From assembly GCF_014302995.1 (NCBI RefSeq), contig NZ_CP060295.1, forward strand, positions 6,005,501-6,069,500: DNA of 64,000 nucleotides, written 5' to 3'. This document shows positions 17,401 to 26,776 of this stretch, in pieces. This DNA comes from Variovorax sp. PAMC26660 (GTDB taxonomy: Bacteria; Pseudomonadota; Gammaproteobacteria; Burkholderiales; Burkholderiaceae_C). The position numbers were made by a program, and so were the translations under genes. Position 1 is the stretch's first letter, and the number at the start of each line of letters is the position of its first letter. The notes beneath the pieces were generated by a model. The model saw only the letters and a list, made by a program, of their open reading frames with translations. It was not told the origin of the DNA and did not search any database.

Positions 17401-19479
17401 CAGCGGCAGCAGCAGCTCGGCCACCGCAATGTCGAAGGACAGCGTGGTCACCGCCGCGAGCCGGTCGCCCGCGCCGATGCCGGGTTCCCGCTGCATCGAC
17501 TGGATCAGGTTGGCCACCGCGCGGTGCGGCACGCACACGCCCTTGGGCCGGCCGGTGGAGCCGGAGGTGTAGATCACGTAGGCCGCGTCTTCGGGTTCCG
17601 CGTCGTCACCGGAGGGCGGCAGCGCGTCGGGACTGGCCTGGTGCCAGTCGGTGTCGCGGTCGATCTCGAACAGGTGCGCGCTGGCATCGACGCGCCAGTT
17701 GCGCGGTGCAGCCACGATGTCCGACGAGGTCAGCAGCAGGCCGAGGCGGGCGTCTTCTGCGTAGTGGTCGAGCCGCGCCTGCGGAAAGGCGGGGTCTAGC
17801 GGCACATAGGCGGCGCCCGACTTCAGCACGGCCAGCAGCGCGACGACCATGTCGATGCCGCGCTCCAGGCACAGGCCGACGCGCTGGCCCCGGCCGATGC
17901 CGCGTTCGCGCAGTGCATGGGCCAGCCGGTTGGATTGGGCATCAAGCTCTTCGTAGCTGTGGCTTCGCGCGCCGTCGCGGATCGCGGGATGCCTGGGTTG
18001 CCGCAAGGCGCGCGCCACGAAGCCGGCGTGGGCAAAGGGTTCGCCCACAAGGTCCGTGGGCCGTGGCTGCAGGGCGAGCAGCGCATCGGTGGAGTCGGGC
18101 GACAGCACTTCGAGCCGGCCGATCGCTTCGGCGGGGCTGCGTGCGGCCGAGCGCAGCACACACTCGAACATGTCGAGCCAGCGCTGCACGCTGGTCTCGT
18201 CGAACAGGTCGGTGTTGTATTGCGCTTCGACCACGAGGCCACCGTCGAAGGGCCTCAGGTTCAGGAAGAGCTCGAAGTTCTCGTACTGGCGCCCCACGGT
18301 GTCCTGCGTGACTTCGAGGCCGATGAAGCTCTGCGCGCCGACCGCGACGTCGGGGTCGACGTTGAACATCACGCTCACCAAGGGCTGCCGGCTGGCGTCA
18401 CGCTGCAGCGAGAGCTTCCCCAGCAGCGCGCCGTAGGTCAGCGACTGGTGCTCGAAGGCATCAAGCACAGCGGTGCTGCATTCGCCCATCAGCGCATCGA
18501 AGCGCAGTTGTGCATGCGCGGTCACGCGCAGCGGCAGCAGGTTGACGCAGTGGCCGACGAGGCCGGGCATGTCGCGCGCCAACTGGCCGGACGCAGGGAT
18601 GCCGACCACGATGTCGTCATGCCCGGTGAGCCGGTGCAGCGTGGCCACGAAGCCGCAGAACAGGCCGACGAACAGGCTGGCGCCGGTTCGGGCGCTCATC
18701 GAACGCAGGCTGCTCACGAGGCGCCGGTCGAGCAGCCGCTCGGTGCGGCGCGAGGCGAAGGTGCGCACCGCCGGGCGCGGGTGGTCCAGCGGCAGGTCGA
18801 GCACGGGCAGCGAACCGCCGGCGAAACGCTCCAGCCAGTAGTCCACATGCAGTTGCATGTCGGGCTGCGCGGCCTCTGCGGCTTCTTCGGCGGCAAAGTC
18901 CGCGAAGGAAGGCGCCGCCTTGAGCCGCAGTCCGTTGCCGGTCTGTTCGGCATAAAGATGGCCGAGCTGCTCGGTGATGACCGCCCAGGACCATCCGTCG
19001 CAGACCACGTGGTGCGCCGACATGACGAGTTCGTGCGCGTTGTCGTCGAGCCGGAACAGCACCGCCCGGAACAGCGGGCCGCGCTCCAGCGAGAACGGCG
19101 TGCTCACCGCCGCGTTGCGCGCCGCTTCCAGCGCCTGCGTGCGGGCTTGCGGGGCGAGCGCGCCCAGGTCTTTCAGAGCCAGCGGGTCTGCTTCAGGCTG
19201 GCCGACCAGCATGCAACTGCCGTCTGGCGCAATGGTGGAACGCAGCGACTGGTGCCGCTCGACCAGCCGCGCCACGGCCCGTGCCATCGCGCGCCTGTCC
19301 AGCGGGCCGTGCAGGCGCAACAGCACCGATTCGTTGTAGGCCAGCGAAGCATCGGCGCTCAGCATGGCGCCGAGCCAGACCTCGCGCTGCGATTCGGTGG
19401 TCGGGATCACGCATTCGATGAACCCGCCGGCGGCGGGGCCCGTTCCGATGTCGGCGACGGGGCGAAGAACGGCGTTCAT
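14455..19479 (-). CDS. Nonribosomal peptide synthetase, C-A-T-C-T
   Basis: 1674 residues. The first condensation domain (about 20-450) has HHVVCDGWS near 156. The adenylation domain (about 500-985) has YTSGSTGRPKG near 635 and LPNGKLDR. The first carrier domain has MGGHSLLA near 1029. The second condensation domain (about 1085-1500) has HHLIWDGWS near 1221. The last carrier domain has DLGGDSLL near 1593. There is no second adenylation domain and no thioesterase or reductase. Manual alignment to GrsA gives the pocket code D-I-A-Q-I-G-V-V-W-K, closest to glycine codes (DILQLGLIWK), so Gly or a small residue is suggested. The start overlaps the hybrid synthetase stop by 4 bp, so it should act next in line. 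The final C-T needs a substrate loaded in trans or serves in release. Confidence 0.95.
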   Translation of the reverse strand: MNAVLRPVADIGTGPAAGGFIECVIPTTESQREVWLGAMLSADASLAYNESVLLRLHGPLDRRAMARAVARLVERHQSLRSTIAPDGSCMLVGQPEADPLALKDLGALAPQARTQALEAARNAAVSTPFSLERGPLFRAVLFRLDDNAHELVMSAHHVVCDGWSWAVITEQLGHLYAEQTGNGLRLKAAPSFADFAAEEAAEAAQPDMQLHVDYWLERFAGGSLPVLDLPLDHPRPAVRTFASRRTERLLDRRLVSSLRSMSARTGASLFVGLFCGFVATLHRLTGHDDIVVGIPASGQLARDMPGLVGHCVNLLPLRVTAHAQLRFDALMGECSTAVLDAFEHQSLTYGALLGKLSLQRDASRQPLVSVMFNVDPDVAVGAQSFIGLEVTQDTVGRQYENFELFLNLRPFDGGLVVEAQYNTDLFDETSVQRWLDMFECVLRSAARSPAEAIGRLEVLSPDSTDALLALQPRPTDLVGEPFAHAGFVARALRQPRHPAIRDGARSHSYEELDAQSNRLAHALRERGIGRGQRVGLCLERGIDMVVALLAVLKSGAAYVPLDPAFPQARLDHYAEDARLGLLLTSSDIVAAPRNWRVDASAHLFEIDRDTDWHQASPDALPPSGDDAEPEDAAYVIYTSGSTGRPKGVCVPHRAVANLIQSMQREPGIGAGDRLAAVTTLSFDIAVAELLLPLAAGAEIVMVQRDTAMDGNRLRALLEEEQVTILQATPGMWQLLLDAQWPGAPGFRAWIGGEPVRSRLALELLDRCEQLWNVYGPTETTVWSTAWNMQRDVVASRGVSIGRPIDNTEVWVLDDELQPCPIGVPGEICIGGDGVTLGYLERPELTAERFVTARVLGAARAMYRTGDRGRWRNDGLLEHLGRLDFQVKVRGYRIEPGEIEARCNEVAGVSRSVVVAREDHPGDVRLVAYLALVPGVDFDLDALMLHLRERLPAFMLPQHVVTLKALPTLPNGKLDRVSLPAPQALPRDEVQRGAGPRNDSERKVLAAMEQVLSLPGLDMQDDFFTMGGHSLLAARLATLLSREFQVTLPLRTLFEAPTAERLAAAIEGLQGAGVGVQAPLACTPDRASAPMTPSQERIRFMEELHPGRSVYNAPSAQRLLGDLDARRFEAAVQEIIRRQPALRTHMGVDSRSGQLVQSITQSVEFALPVIDLRGMPADQREAELAERMQELADRPIDIHRAPMAHAALFQLDDKDHAFVFVPHHLIWDGWSFDLLQRELSAIYDASERGRPHALPALATTHGDYAEWLAQWMEEPTFQEQLDFWRRRFAQAPLPRLPSTDMPRRAGKSGQGGTQWISIDLATTQHLREVARGMDVTLSMLTFGIYALTMARVIGSDVIVIANPVRGRQQPETEDVMGVFNNVLPVSLRIDLRQTLPEFMGYVKQELLTLMNYQQVPFERLTAETGLGAQMRTSGPYQSMFSFQDARDRSRRIGSLQTRQMHLMQRGATDDIGVWLMDKSHGLEGALIYNADVYLRETGAQLRERYLELLRRVADRPEATLDYIASAEGSTSAAYLQKLAAVDTAHAATAVPGAKKPQQSLLNPAHAQLAQIWAGVIGIDVNDIRANDNFFDLGGDSLLVLRAVQQTELLLGYRVEPRRYLFENLGQIGASPRSTGPDSMPSELQGLPLDGAAAAARGSHGSGLLGRAFGGWLRKG

Positions 19480-22400
19480 GCGGCGGCCTTTCCATTCACG
19501 AGGTGGGCGGATGCCTGGGTGTCGGGCACGTACCAGAAGGGCTGGCCGTCGACGTCGCGCGCCAGCACCGAGCCTTCCTGCGAGGGCTTGCGTACATCGA
19601 AGCCGGTCACGACCGCCGCGCGGCGCGGCAGGAAGCCGGACTCCTGCATCTCGGCCACCGACTCCTTGAAGGCGCGCTGGATCGTGGCGATGTCTTCCTG
19701 GCTGTGCGCGCTCGTCAGGAAGCAGGGGAAGTTGTCCAGGATGTGCACGCCGCGGCTGCGCATCATGGCGAACAGCAGGTCTTGCAGCGGATGGTCTTCA
19801 AGCCAGCTCACGCGCCACAGCGAGGCGATGTGGCGGATCGCGATGGGCGCGCCAACCGCGACGCACCAGGCCGTGAGTTCGTCGGCCATGGCGGCGGTGC
19901 TCGCGCTCAGGCCGGTCTGCAGCGTGGGGCCGGCTTCTTTCAGATGCGTGAGCGAAGCCCTGGCAGCGGCCAGCGCGAGCGGATGCCGCACGAAGGTGCC
20001 GGCGAAGTAGGTGACGCCGACACCGGGGATCGAGTCGTCGCCGTACTGCCAGCCTCCACCGTCGAGCGCGTCCATGTAGGCGCGCTTGCCGGCAATCACG
20101 CCGACCGGAAAGCCGCCGCCGATCACCTTGCCGTAGGTGGCAAGGTCGGCACGCACGCCGAACAGTTCCTGCGCACCGCCCAGCGCCACGCGAAAGCCGG
20201 TGATGACCTCGTCGAAGATCAGGCACACGCCGTTTTGCTCGGTGATCGCGCGCACTTCCTGCAAAAACTCGCGCGGCTGGAAGTCGGGGCGGCGGCTTTG
20301 CACCGGCTCGGCCAGCACGGCGGCCAGGTCGTCGGCGTTCTCGCGGATGAAGGCCAGCGCCTCGGGCGTGCCGTAGTCCAGCACGCGGATGTCGCCGAAC
20401 ATGCCGCTCATCACGCCGGGCGCGGCCGAGATGCCCTTGGCGCCCTTGCCGGCGCGCACCAGCACTTCGTCGAAGGTGCCGTGGTAGGAGCCGGTGAACA
20501 CGACCACGGTGCTGCGGCCGGTGACGGTGCGGGCGATGCGCAGCGCCGCCATCACGGCTTCGGAGCCGGTGTTGCACAGGCCGGCGCGATCGCTGCCGGT
20601 GAGTTCGCAGATCAGGCGCGTGACATCGGCGGCCAGCGGATGCTGCGGCCCGATTTCGTAGCCAGCGTCGAGCTGCTGGCGCACGGCCTCCTGCACGAAA
20701 TCGGGCTGCCAGCCGAACATGTTCATGCCGAAGCCGTTGAGCGCATCGACGTATTCATTGCCGTCGATGTCCCAGAGCCTGGAGCCCTTGGAGCGTTCGA
20801 TGACGATCTGGTAGGTGATCTCCTTCGTCACCGGGCGAAAGCCATTGACCACGCGCGGGTCGGCCATGTGGGCGCGGTTCGCCTCGGTGAATTCCTTGCT
20901 CTTGCGGGTGCGTTCCACATAGCGTCGCAGGAAGGCCGCGAGCCGGGCCTTCTGGCGGCCGCTGGGCTCGGTGGTGCGCTGGGTGTGGATGCGGGCGATG
21001 GCGCCGAATGCCTTGGCGACGTCATAGCGCAGCGGTTCCTTCGCTGCCTCTGGCTCGGAAACTGGCGATGTGGCGGGCGTAGCGACGGCCAGCATCTGTG
21101 TTGCCTGCGAGGGCACGAAGGGCGCGGCCGTCACCGTGCCCGACAGCAGCGCCAGGTGTTGGCGCATCAATTCCATTTGCTGCGCAATCAATTGGGGAAG
21201 CTGCGTGCCGTTCAGATCGCCGGCTTGCAGCGGCCGCAACTGTTGCACCGGGTAGGGGACGGGTTGAAGCGGCTGGCTGGCCAGCACGGCTTCCACCGGC
21301 TCGGCCACGGGCACCGCTTCGGGTGGCAGGCTCTCGCGCAGGAAGGCTGCAAGGGTGTCGAAGCTGCGGTAGTTCTCCATCAACTGCCTGAAGCTCAGGT
21401 TCACCTTGAAGCGCTTCTTGATCTGCGTGGCCGCCTGCGTCAGCGTGAGCGAATCCAGTCCGAGTTCGGCGAAGAGTGCGTGCCCCTCGGCCTGGGCCAT
21501 GTCGATGCCGGAGATGTCCTCGAACAGGGTGCGCAGCCGCGCATCCATGGAAGGGGTCGACGAGGCGGGAGAAGAAGGCGGAAGAGGCGAGGGCGCTGCA
21601 GCTGTCACGATCGGCTCCAGTGGAATTGAGGGGACGGAAAGGGCGGGCGAGGTCGGCAAGGCGGCCGGACGGGTTGCGATGTCGATCCAGAAGCGCTTGC
21701 GCTCGAAGGGATAGGTGGGCAGGCACACGCGCTGCGCGCCGGCATGAGCGGCAAGGCGCGAGAGTTCGATCTCGGCGCCGCATGACCAGAGCCTTGCGAA
21801 TGCCAGCCGCAGCGTGCGGGCTTCGTCGGCCGGCTCGCCGTGCAGCAGGGGCACGGCTGCGTTGGCGCCGTGCTGGCGCACCAGCGTCGAGAGCGTGTTG
21901 CGCGGACCGGCCTCCACGAAGACGGGATGGGCCATGTGCGCCATCGCGCTGCGCACCGCCGGCGAAAAATGCACGGTGTCGCGCAGGTGGCGGGCCCAGT
22001 AGGCGGCGCTGGTCGCTTCTTCTGCTTCGAGCAGTCGGCCCGTGAGCGTCGAGAAGATCGGGATGAGCGGCGCATGCAGCGCGACCTGGCTCACCAGTGC
22101 CTCGAAGGGCGCGACGGCCGCGTCCATCATCGAAGAGTGAAAGGCGTGCGAGGTCTGCAGCGGCCGGTTGGCAATGCCTTCTGCGTCCAGCGTTGCCTGC
22201 AGGGCTGCGATGGCCTCGAAGGGGCCGGCGGCGACGCAGGCGGTGGGGCCGTTTTCCGCCGCGAGCGACAGCGACGGGCCGAGCCGCGACAACAGGTCGG
22301 CGACACCGAGCCGCACCGACAGCATCGCGCCGGCCGGCTGCGCCTGCATCAGCGCGCCACGGCGGGCCACGAGCCGGGCTGCGTCTTCGAGCCGCATCAC

Positions 22401-25400
22401 GCCCGCCAGCACCGCCGCGACGAACTCGCCCACGCTGTGGCCGATCAGCGCCTGCGGCCGCGCACCCATTGCAAGGAGCCGCTGCGCCAGCGCGTATTCG
22501 AGCGTGAAGATGGCGGGTTGCGTGATGGCGGTGGGCGCGAGCGATTGCGCGTCGACGCTGAACATCTGCGCGCGCAGGTCGAAGTCCATGGCGCCGTCGA
22601 AGGCGCGCAGGCCATCGTCGAACGCTGCCGCGAACACCGGATCGTGCGCATGCAGGTTCTTGCCCATGCCCGCGTACTGCGCACCCTGGCCCGGGAACAT
22701 CAACACGAGTTGCGGGGCACGCGAAGCGATGCTGCCGCTGGTGCGCCACGGGGAGGCTTCGTCGCGCAAGGCCGCGATGGCTTCGGCGGCATCGCCGGCC
22801 ACCACGGCGCGACGGAAGGCGTGGACCTTGCGGCCGACGCTCAATGTGTACGCGGCATCGGGCAGCGACAGCTCCGGGTGCGTTTCGAGGTGCGCCGCGA
22901 GCCGTTCGGTCGCCACGGCCAGCGCGGCTTCGGAACGGGCGGACAGCGGCAGCACCTGATAGCCCGCCACGGTCGCCGGGGCCGGCCGCAGCGGTGCCTC
23001 TTCGACCACCACATGCGCGTTGGTGCCGCCGACGCCGAAGGAGCTGACGCCCGCACGGCGCGGCACATCGGCGCGCGGCCAGGGCTGCAGCACGTTGCTC
23101 ACGCGAAACGGCGTGCGCGCGAAGTCGATCACCGGATTCGGCGCGTTGAAATGCACCGTCGGCGGAATCAGTCCGTGGTGCAGCGACAGCGCGGTCTTGA
23201 TGAGCCCGGCCGCGCCCGCAGCCGTGACCATGTGGCCCACGTTGCTCTTGAGCGAGCCGAGCGTGCAGAAGTCCAGCGCATCGGTGTGTTCGGCAAAGGC
23301 CACGGCCAGCGCCTCGACCTCGATCGGATCGCCCATCGGCGTGGCCGTGCCATGCGCCTCCACATACGAGATGCTGCGGGCGTCGACATTCGCCGCCGCC
23401 AGCGCGGCACGGATCACCGCCGCCTGTCCGTCGACGCTGGGCGCCGTGAAGCTGGCCTTGGCGCCGCCGTCGTTGTTGACGCAGGCGCTGCGCAGCACCG
23501 CGTAGATGGTGTCGCCATCGGCCTGCGCGTCCGCCAGCCGCTTCAGCAGCACGACCGCCGCACCGTCGCTGAAGACGGTGCCCTGGGCCTTCGCATCGAA
23601 GCTGCGCGTGTGCCCGTCGGGCGACAGCATCGAGCCCTCGTTGTAGAGGTAGCCGCTGCGCGGCGGGCAGGTGACCGAGGCGCCACCCGCGAGTGCCATG
23701 TAGCACTGGCCGGTGCGCAGCGCATGGAAGGCCTGCGCCACGGCCACCAGCGAGGTCGAACAGGCGGTGTGCACGCTGACGGCCGGGCCCGTGAGGTTGA
23801 GCCGGTTGGCCACGCGGGTGGTGATGTAGTCCTTCTCGTTGGCCAGCATCACCTGGAACTCGCCGACCGCTTCCACCAGATCGGGCCGCGTGGCGACGTG
23901 GCGCTGGAAGTAGCTGGCGTTGTACATGCCCGCGTACACGCCCACCGGGCCGGGTGCGGCGTCGGGCACATAGCCTGCGCGCTCCATGCATTCCCAGCAG
24001 ATTTCCAGAAAGATGCGCTGCTGCGGGTCCATCAGCGCCGCTTCTTTCGGGCCGATGCCGAAGAAGGCCGCGTCGAAGTCCTCGATGCCGTCGATCACGC
24101 CGCGTGCGCGCACATAGGCCGGGTCCGTGCGCAGGGCCTCGCTGATGCCGGCGTCTAGCGTGGCGTCGTCGAAGAAACTGATGGTGTCGCGGCCGGCGAC
24201 GAGGTTGTCCCAGAACTGTTCGACGTCGGCAGCGCCGGGGAAGCGGCCGGCCGTGGCGATCAGCGCGACGGCATCGAGGGTGTCTGTGGCGGGACGTGCG
24301 GTGCTGCTTTGCGTCGCGATGGGTTCTTCGCTGGCTGGATGCAGGCGGGTTGCCATGGCCTGCGGCGTCGGATGGCGAAAGAACAGGTTGGTCGACAGAG
24401 GCTGCACGGTGTCGCGCTGCAGCTCGGCCAGCACCTGCAGCACCAACAGCGAGTCGCCGCCGAGATCGAAGAAGTTGTCGTTGCGCCCGACCTTCTGGAT
24501 GCGGAGCGCGCGGGCGAAGGCTTCGCACACTTGCTGCTCGGCGCCATCGCGCGCTTCCTCGAAGGGCTGGGCCAGGTCGGGGCGCTCGCCGGCGGGCTCG
24601 GGCAGGGCATTGCGATCGAGCTTGCCGTTGGGCGTGACCGGAAGCTGCGCCAGCCACACCTGCGCGGAGGGAATCAACGCGGCAGGCAAGCGGGTCGCGA
24701 GGTGGGCGCGCAGCGTGTCCCACGGGAGCTTGTGCGACCGGGCGACGAGGTAGGCCACGAGGCGCAGTTGCCCGTCACCATCGGGCCGCGCGACGACGGC
24801 GCAGGACTGCACCTCGGGGTGGGCAAGGATGGCCGCTTCAACCTCGCCGGTCTCTATGCGGTGCCCGTGGATCTTCACCTGCCCGTCGCGCCGGCCGATG
24901 AACTCGATGGTGCCGTCGGGCAGCCAGCGTGCGAGGTCGCCGGTGCGATAGAGCCGGTCGTCGGGGCCACCGAAGGGATCGGGCACGAAGCGCTCCGCGG
25001 TGAGCGCGGGTTGCTGCAGGTAGCCACGGGCCAGCCCATGCCCGCCGATGCACAGCTCGCCCACGAAGCCGGAGGGCAGCAACGCCATCGAAGGGCTCAG
25101 CACGCGCAGCACGGTGTCCTTGATCGGACGGCCGAGCGGCACCGAGCGCAGGCGGGCCGGCAGCGCGGACGGAATGCGGTGCGTGGCCGCGAAGGTGGTG
25201 CATTCGGTCGGGCCGTAGCCGTTGCTCAGCGCCAGGCCGGGGAGCGCGGCGAGGGCGCGTTGCACATGCGGCACCGACAGGGCTTCGCCACCGGTGATCA
25301 GGTGCCGCAGGCCCTTCAGATGTGCCGGGTCGTCGTCGACCACGGCGTTGAAGAGCGCGGCCGTCAGCCAGGCCGTGTGCACGTCGTGCTGCGCGATGGT

Positions 25401-26744
25401 GTGCGCAAGGCCCGCGCCGGTGGGCACGCGTTCGCCGTGGATCACGCAGCGGCCGCCGTTGAGCAGCGGGCCCCAGATTTCGAGCGTGGCGGCGTCGAAG
25501 GCAAGCGGCGCGGCGTGCAGCATCGCGAGGCCGGGGGCGAGCTGCACGTAATCGACACCGACAACAAGGCGAAGGATCGCGCGATGGCAGATCTCGATGC
25601 CCTTGGGCGTGCCGGTGGAGCCCGAGGTGTACATGACATAGGCCACCGATTCGCCGGCGATGGCAGGTTCATTCCAAGCACTGCGATCTGTATTGCCGAT
25701 GCAATCGTCGAACAGCAGAACGGCTTGCGTCGCGGGCACGAGGTGGCGGTGCGGCTGGGTCGTGATCACCTGCCGGGTGCGCGCCTCGCCGAGCATGTAG
25801 GCGATCCGCTCGGGCGGGAAATCGGTCGGCACCGGGACGTAAGCTGCACCGGCCTTGAGGATGCCGAGCAGTGCAACTATGGCGGCCATCGAGCGGTCCA
25901 GCAGCAGGCCGACGCTGTCGCCCGCGTGCACGCCCGCGTCTTGCAGGCTATGCGCGAGCCGGACGGATTGCTGGTCGAGTTCACCGTAGGTCATGTGCGC
26001 GTCGCCCTCGGCGAGCGCGACGGCGTCGGGGGAAGCGGCCGCCTGCCGGCTGAACAGGCCGGTGACGGTGAGCGCGCGGTCTACAGGCGCGGGCGCGGTG
26101 GTCCATGCGGTGAGTTGGGCGTCGAGGTCGCCGGCCGGCAGGGTGCGGATGTCGCTCAACGCGGCGTCGGGTCGGGCCAGCAGATCAGCGGCCGTGTCGG
26201 CGAGGGCCGCGAGCAGTTGTTCGAGCGCGCCGATGTCCATCAGGCTCGCTGCCGCATCCATATGAAGGCGCAGCGGTGCGTCCGGCGCGGTGCCGCTCAG
26301 CCAGAGCCTGACGGGCGCATCGGCATCCACTTCGGCAAGGCCCACGTCATCGCGCAGCCAGAGTGAGGCGGGCACGGCGCCGGCCCGCGGCGTTGCGGAT
26401 GCGGCACGGCGGCCGGCGTCCAGTTCAGTCAGCCAGGCGCTGGCCGTCTTCGTGGCATCGAACGCGACGGTGATCGTTCCGTGCCTTGCCTCACACAGTG
26501 CAGGCCACAGGGTGCCGAGCCAGCGCGACTGCAGCAGCAGCCATGCGCCGGCGAAGAGGGTGTCTGGCAAATGGCTGGTGGCGGCGAGAGCCTGCGCCTG
26601 GCATTGCGCGAATTGCGCATCGAGCGTCAGCGAACCGGCGTGCCGGCCCTTTGCTTTTTCCGGGTTGGATCGCGGCACGAAGAGGTCGCCCAGAAGCAAA
26701 TCCGGAGCGCCGCGGCGTGCTGGCGAAACAGTTTGAATTTCCAT
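19476..26744 (-). CDS. Hybrid NRPS-PKS: A-T-KS-AT-T-aminotransferase
   Basis: 2422 residues, the first gene of the operon. Residues 1-225 look like the C-terminal remnant of a condensation domain without HHxxxDG. The adenylation domain (about 235-710) has YTSGSTGTPKG near 371 and a hand-derived pocket code D-A-L-W-I-G-G-T-F-K, one position from the common valine code. A carrier domain follows (DLGGDSLL near 761). The ketosynthase (about 825-1250) has Cys995 and both His motifs (EAHGT, NVGH). The acyltransferase (about 1345-1650) has Ser1437 in GHSVG and HAFH, the malonyl signature. A second carrier has Ser1765. A class III aminotransferase (about 1950-2400) has the PLP lysine at 2206. There are no reducing domains. 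Expected chemistry: valine, one malonate extension, then amination of the beta-ketone. No strong ribosome site precedes the ATG. Confidence 0.95.
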   Translation of the reverse strand: MEIQTVSPARRGAPDLLLGDLFVPRSNPEKAKGRHAGSLTLDAQFAQCQAQALAATSHLPDTLFAGAWLLLQSRWLGTLWPALCEARHGTITVAFDATKTASAWLTELDAGRRAASATPRAGAVPASLWLRDDVGLAEVDADAPVRLWLSGTAPDAPLRLHMDAAASLMDIGALEQLLAALADTAADLLARPDAALSDIRTLPAGDLDAQLTAWTTAPAPVDRALTVTGLFSRQAAASPDAVALAEGDAHMTYGELDQQSVRLAHSLQDAGVHAGDSVGLLLDRSMAAIVALLGILKAGAAYVPVPTDFPPERIAYMLGEARTRQVITTQPHRHLVPATQAVLLFDDCIGNTDRSAWNEPAIAGESVAYVMYTSGSTGTPKGIEICHRAILRLVVGVDYVQLAPGLAMLHAAPLAFDAATLEIWGPLLNGGRCVIHGERVPTGAGLAHTIAQHDVHTAWLTAALFNAVVDDDPAHLKGLRHLITGGEALSVPHVQRALAALPGLALSNGYGPTECTTFAATHRIPSALPARLRSVPLGRPIKDTVLRVLSPSMALLPSGFVGELCIGGHGLARGYLQQPALTAERFVPDPFGGPDDRLYRTGDLARWLPDGTIEFIGRRDGQVKIHGHRIETGEVEAAILAHPEVQSCAVVARPDGDGQLRLVAYLVARSHKLPWDTLRAHLATRLPAALIPSAQVWLAQLPVTPNGKLDRNALPEPAGERPDLAQPFEEARDGAEQQVCEAFARALRIQKVGRNDNFFDLGGDSLLVLQVLAELQRDTVQPLSTNLFFRHPTPQAMATRLHPASEEPIATQSSTARPATDTLDAVALIATAGRFPGAADVEQFWDNLVAGRDTISFFDDATLDAGISEALRTDPAYVRARGVIDGIEDFDAAFFGIGPKEAALMDPQQRIFLEICWECMERAGYVPDAAPGPVGVYAGMYNASYFQRHVATRPDLVEAVGEFQVMLANEKDYITTRVANRLNLTGPAVSVHTACSTSLVAVAQAFHALRTGQCYMALAGGASVTCPPRSGYLYNEGSMLSPDGHTRSFDAKAQGTVFSDGAAVVLLKRLADAQADGDTIYAVLRSACVNNDGGAKASFTAPSVDGQAAVIRAALAAANVDARSISYVEAHGTATPMGDPIEVEALAVAFAEHTDALDFCTLGSLKSNVGHMVTAAGAAGLIKTALSLHHGLIPPTVHFNAPNPVIDFARTPFRVSNVLQPWPRADVPRRAGVSSFGVGGTNAHVVVEEAPLRPAPATVAGYQVLPLSARSEAALAVATERLAAHLETHPELSLPDAAYTLSVGRKVHAFRRAVVAGDAAEAIAALRDEASPWRTSGSIASRAPQLVLMFPGQGAQYAGMGKNLHAHDPVFAAAFDDGLRAFDGAMDFDLRAQMFSVDAQSLAPTAITQPAIFTLEYALAQRLLAMGARPQALIGHSVGEFVAAVLAGVMRLEDAARLVARRGALMQAQPAGAMLSVRLGVADLLSRLGPSLSLAAENGPTACVAAGPFEAIAALQATLDAEGIANRPLQTSHAFHSSMMDAAVAPFEALVSQVALHAPLIPIFSTLTGRLLEAEEATSAAYWARHLRDTVHFSPAVRSAMAHMAHPVFVEAGPRNTLSTLVRQHGANAAVPLLHGEPADEARTLRLAFARLWSCGAEIELSRLAAHAGAQRVCLPTYPFERKRFWIDIATRPAALPTSPALSVPSIPLEPIVTAAAPSPLPPSSPASSTPSMDARLRTLFEDISGIDMAQAEGHALFAELGLDSLTLTQAATQIKKRFKVNLSFRQLMENYRSFDTLAAFLRESLPPEAVPVAEPVEAVLASQPLQPVPYPVQQLRPLQAGDLNGTQLPQLIAQQMELMRQHLALLSGTVTAAPFVPSQATQMLAVATPATSPVSEPEAAKEPLRYDVAKAFGAIARIHTQRTTEPSGRQKARLAAFLRRYVERTRKSKEFTEANRAHMADPRVVNGFRPVTKEITYQIVIERSKGSRLWDIDGNEYVDALNGFGMNMFGWQPDFVQEAVRQQLDAGYEIGPQHPLAADVTRLICELTGSDRAGLCNTGSEAVMAALRIARTVTGRSTVVVFTGSYHGTFDEVLVRAGKGAKGISAAPGVMSGMFGDIRVLDYGTPEALAFIRENADDLAAVLAEPVQSRRPDFQPREFLQEVRAITEQNGVCLIFDEVITGFRVALGGAQELFGVRADLATYGKVIGGGFPVGVIAGKRAYMDALDGGGWQYGDDSIPGVGVTYFAGTFVRHPLALAAARASLTHLKEAGPTLQTGLSASTAAMADELTAWCVAVGAPIAIRHIASLWRVSWLEDHPLQDLLFAMMRSRGVHILDNFPCFLTSAHSQEDIATIQRAFKESVAEMQESGFLPRRAAVVTGFDVRKPSQEGSVLARDVDGQPFWYVPDTQASAHLVNGKAAA

Positions 26745-26776
26745 GTAAACACCCGGGGAATAAATACATTGGAATT

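Noticed and set aside
19503..24158. Long plus-strand frames opposite the NRPS-PKS
   Set aside because: His/Arg/Gly-rich antisense translations without motifs; the minus-strand frame carries all KS, AT and aminotransferase active sites.
21022..24723. Long minus-strand frame offset from the NRPS-PKS
   Set aside because: Second reading frame of the same gene; Arg/Pro-rich and motif-free.
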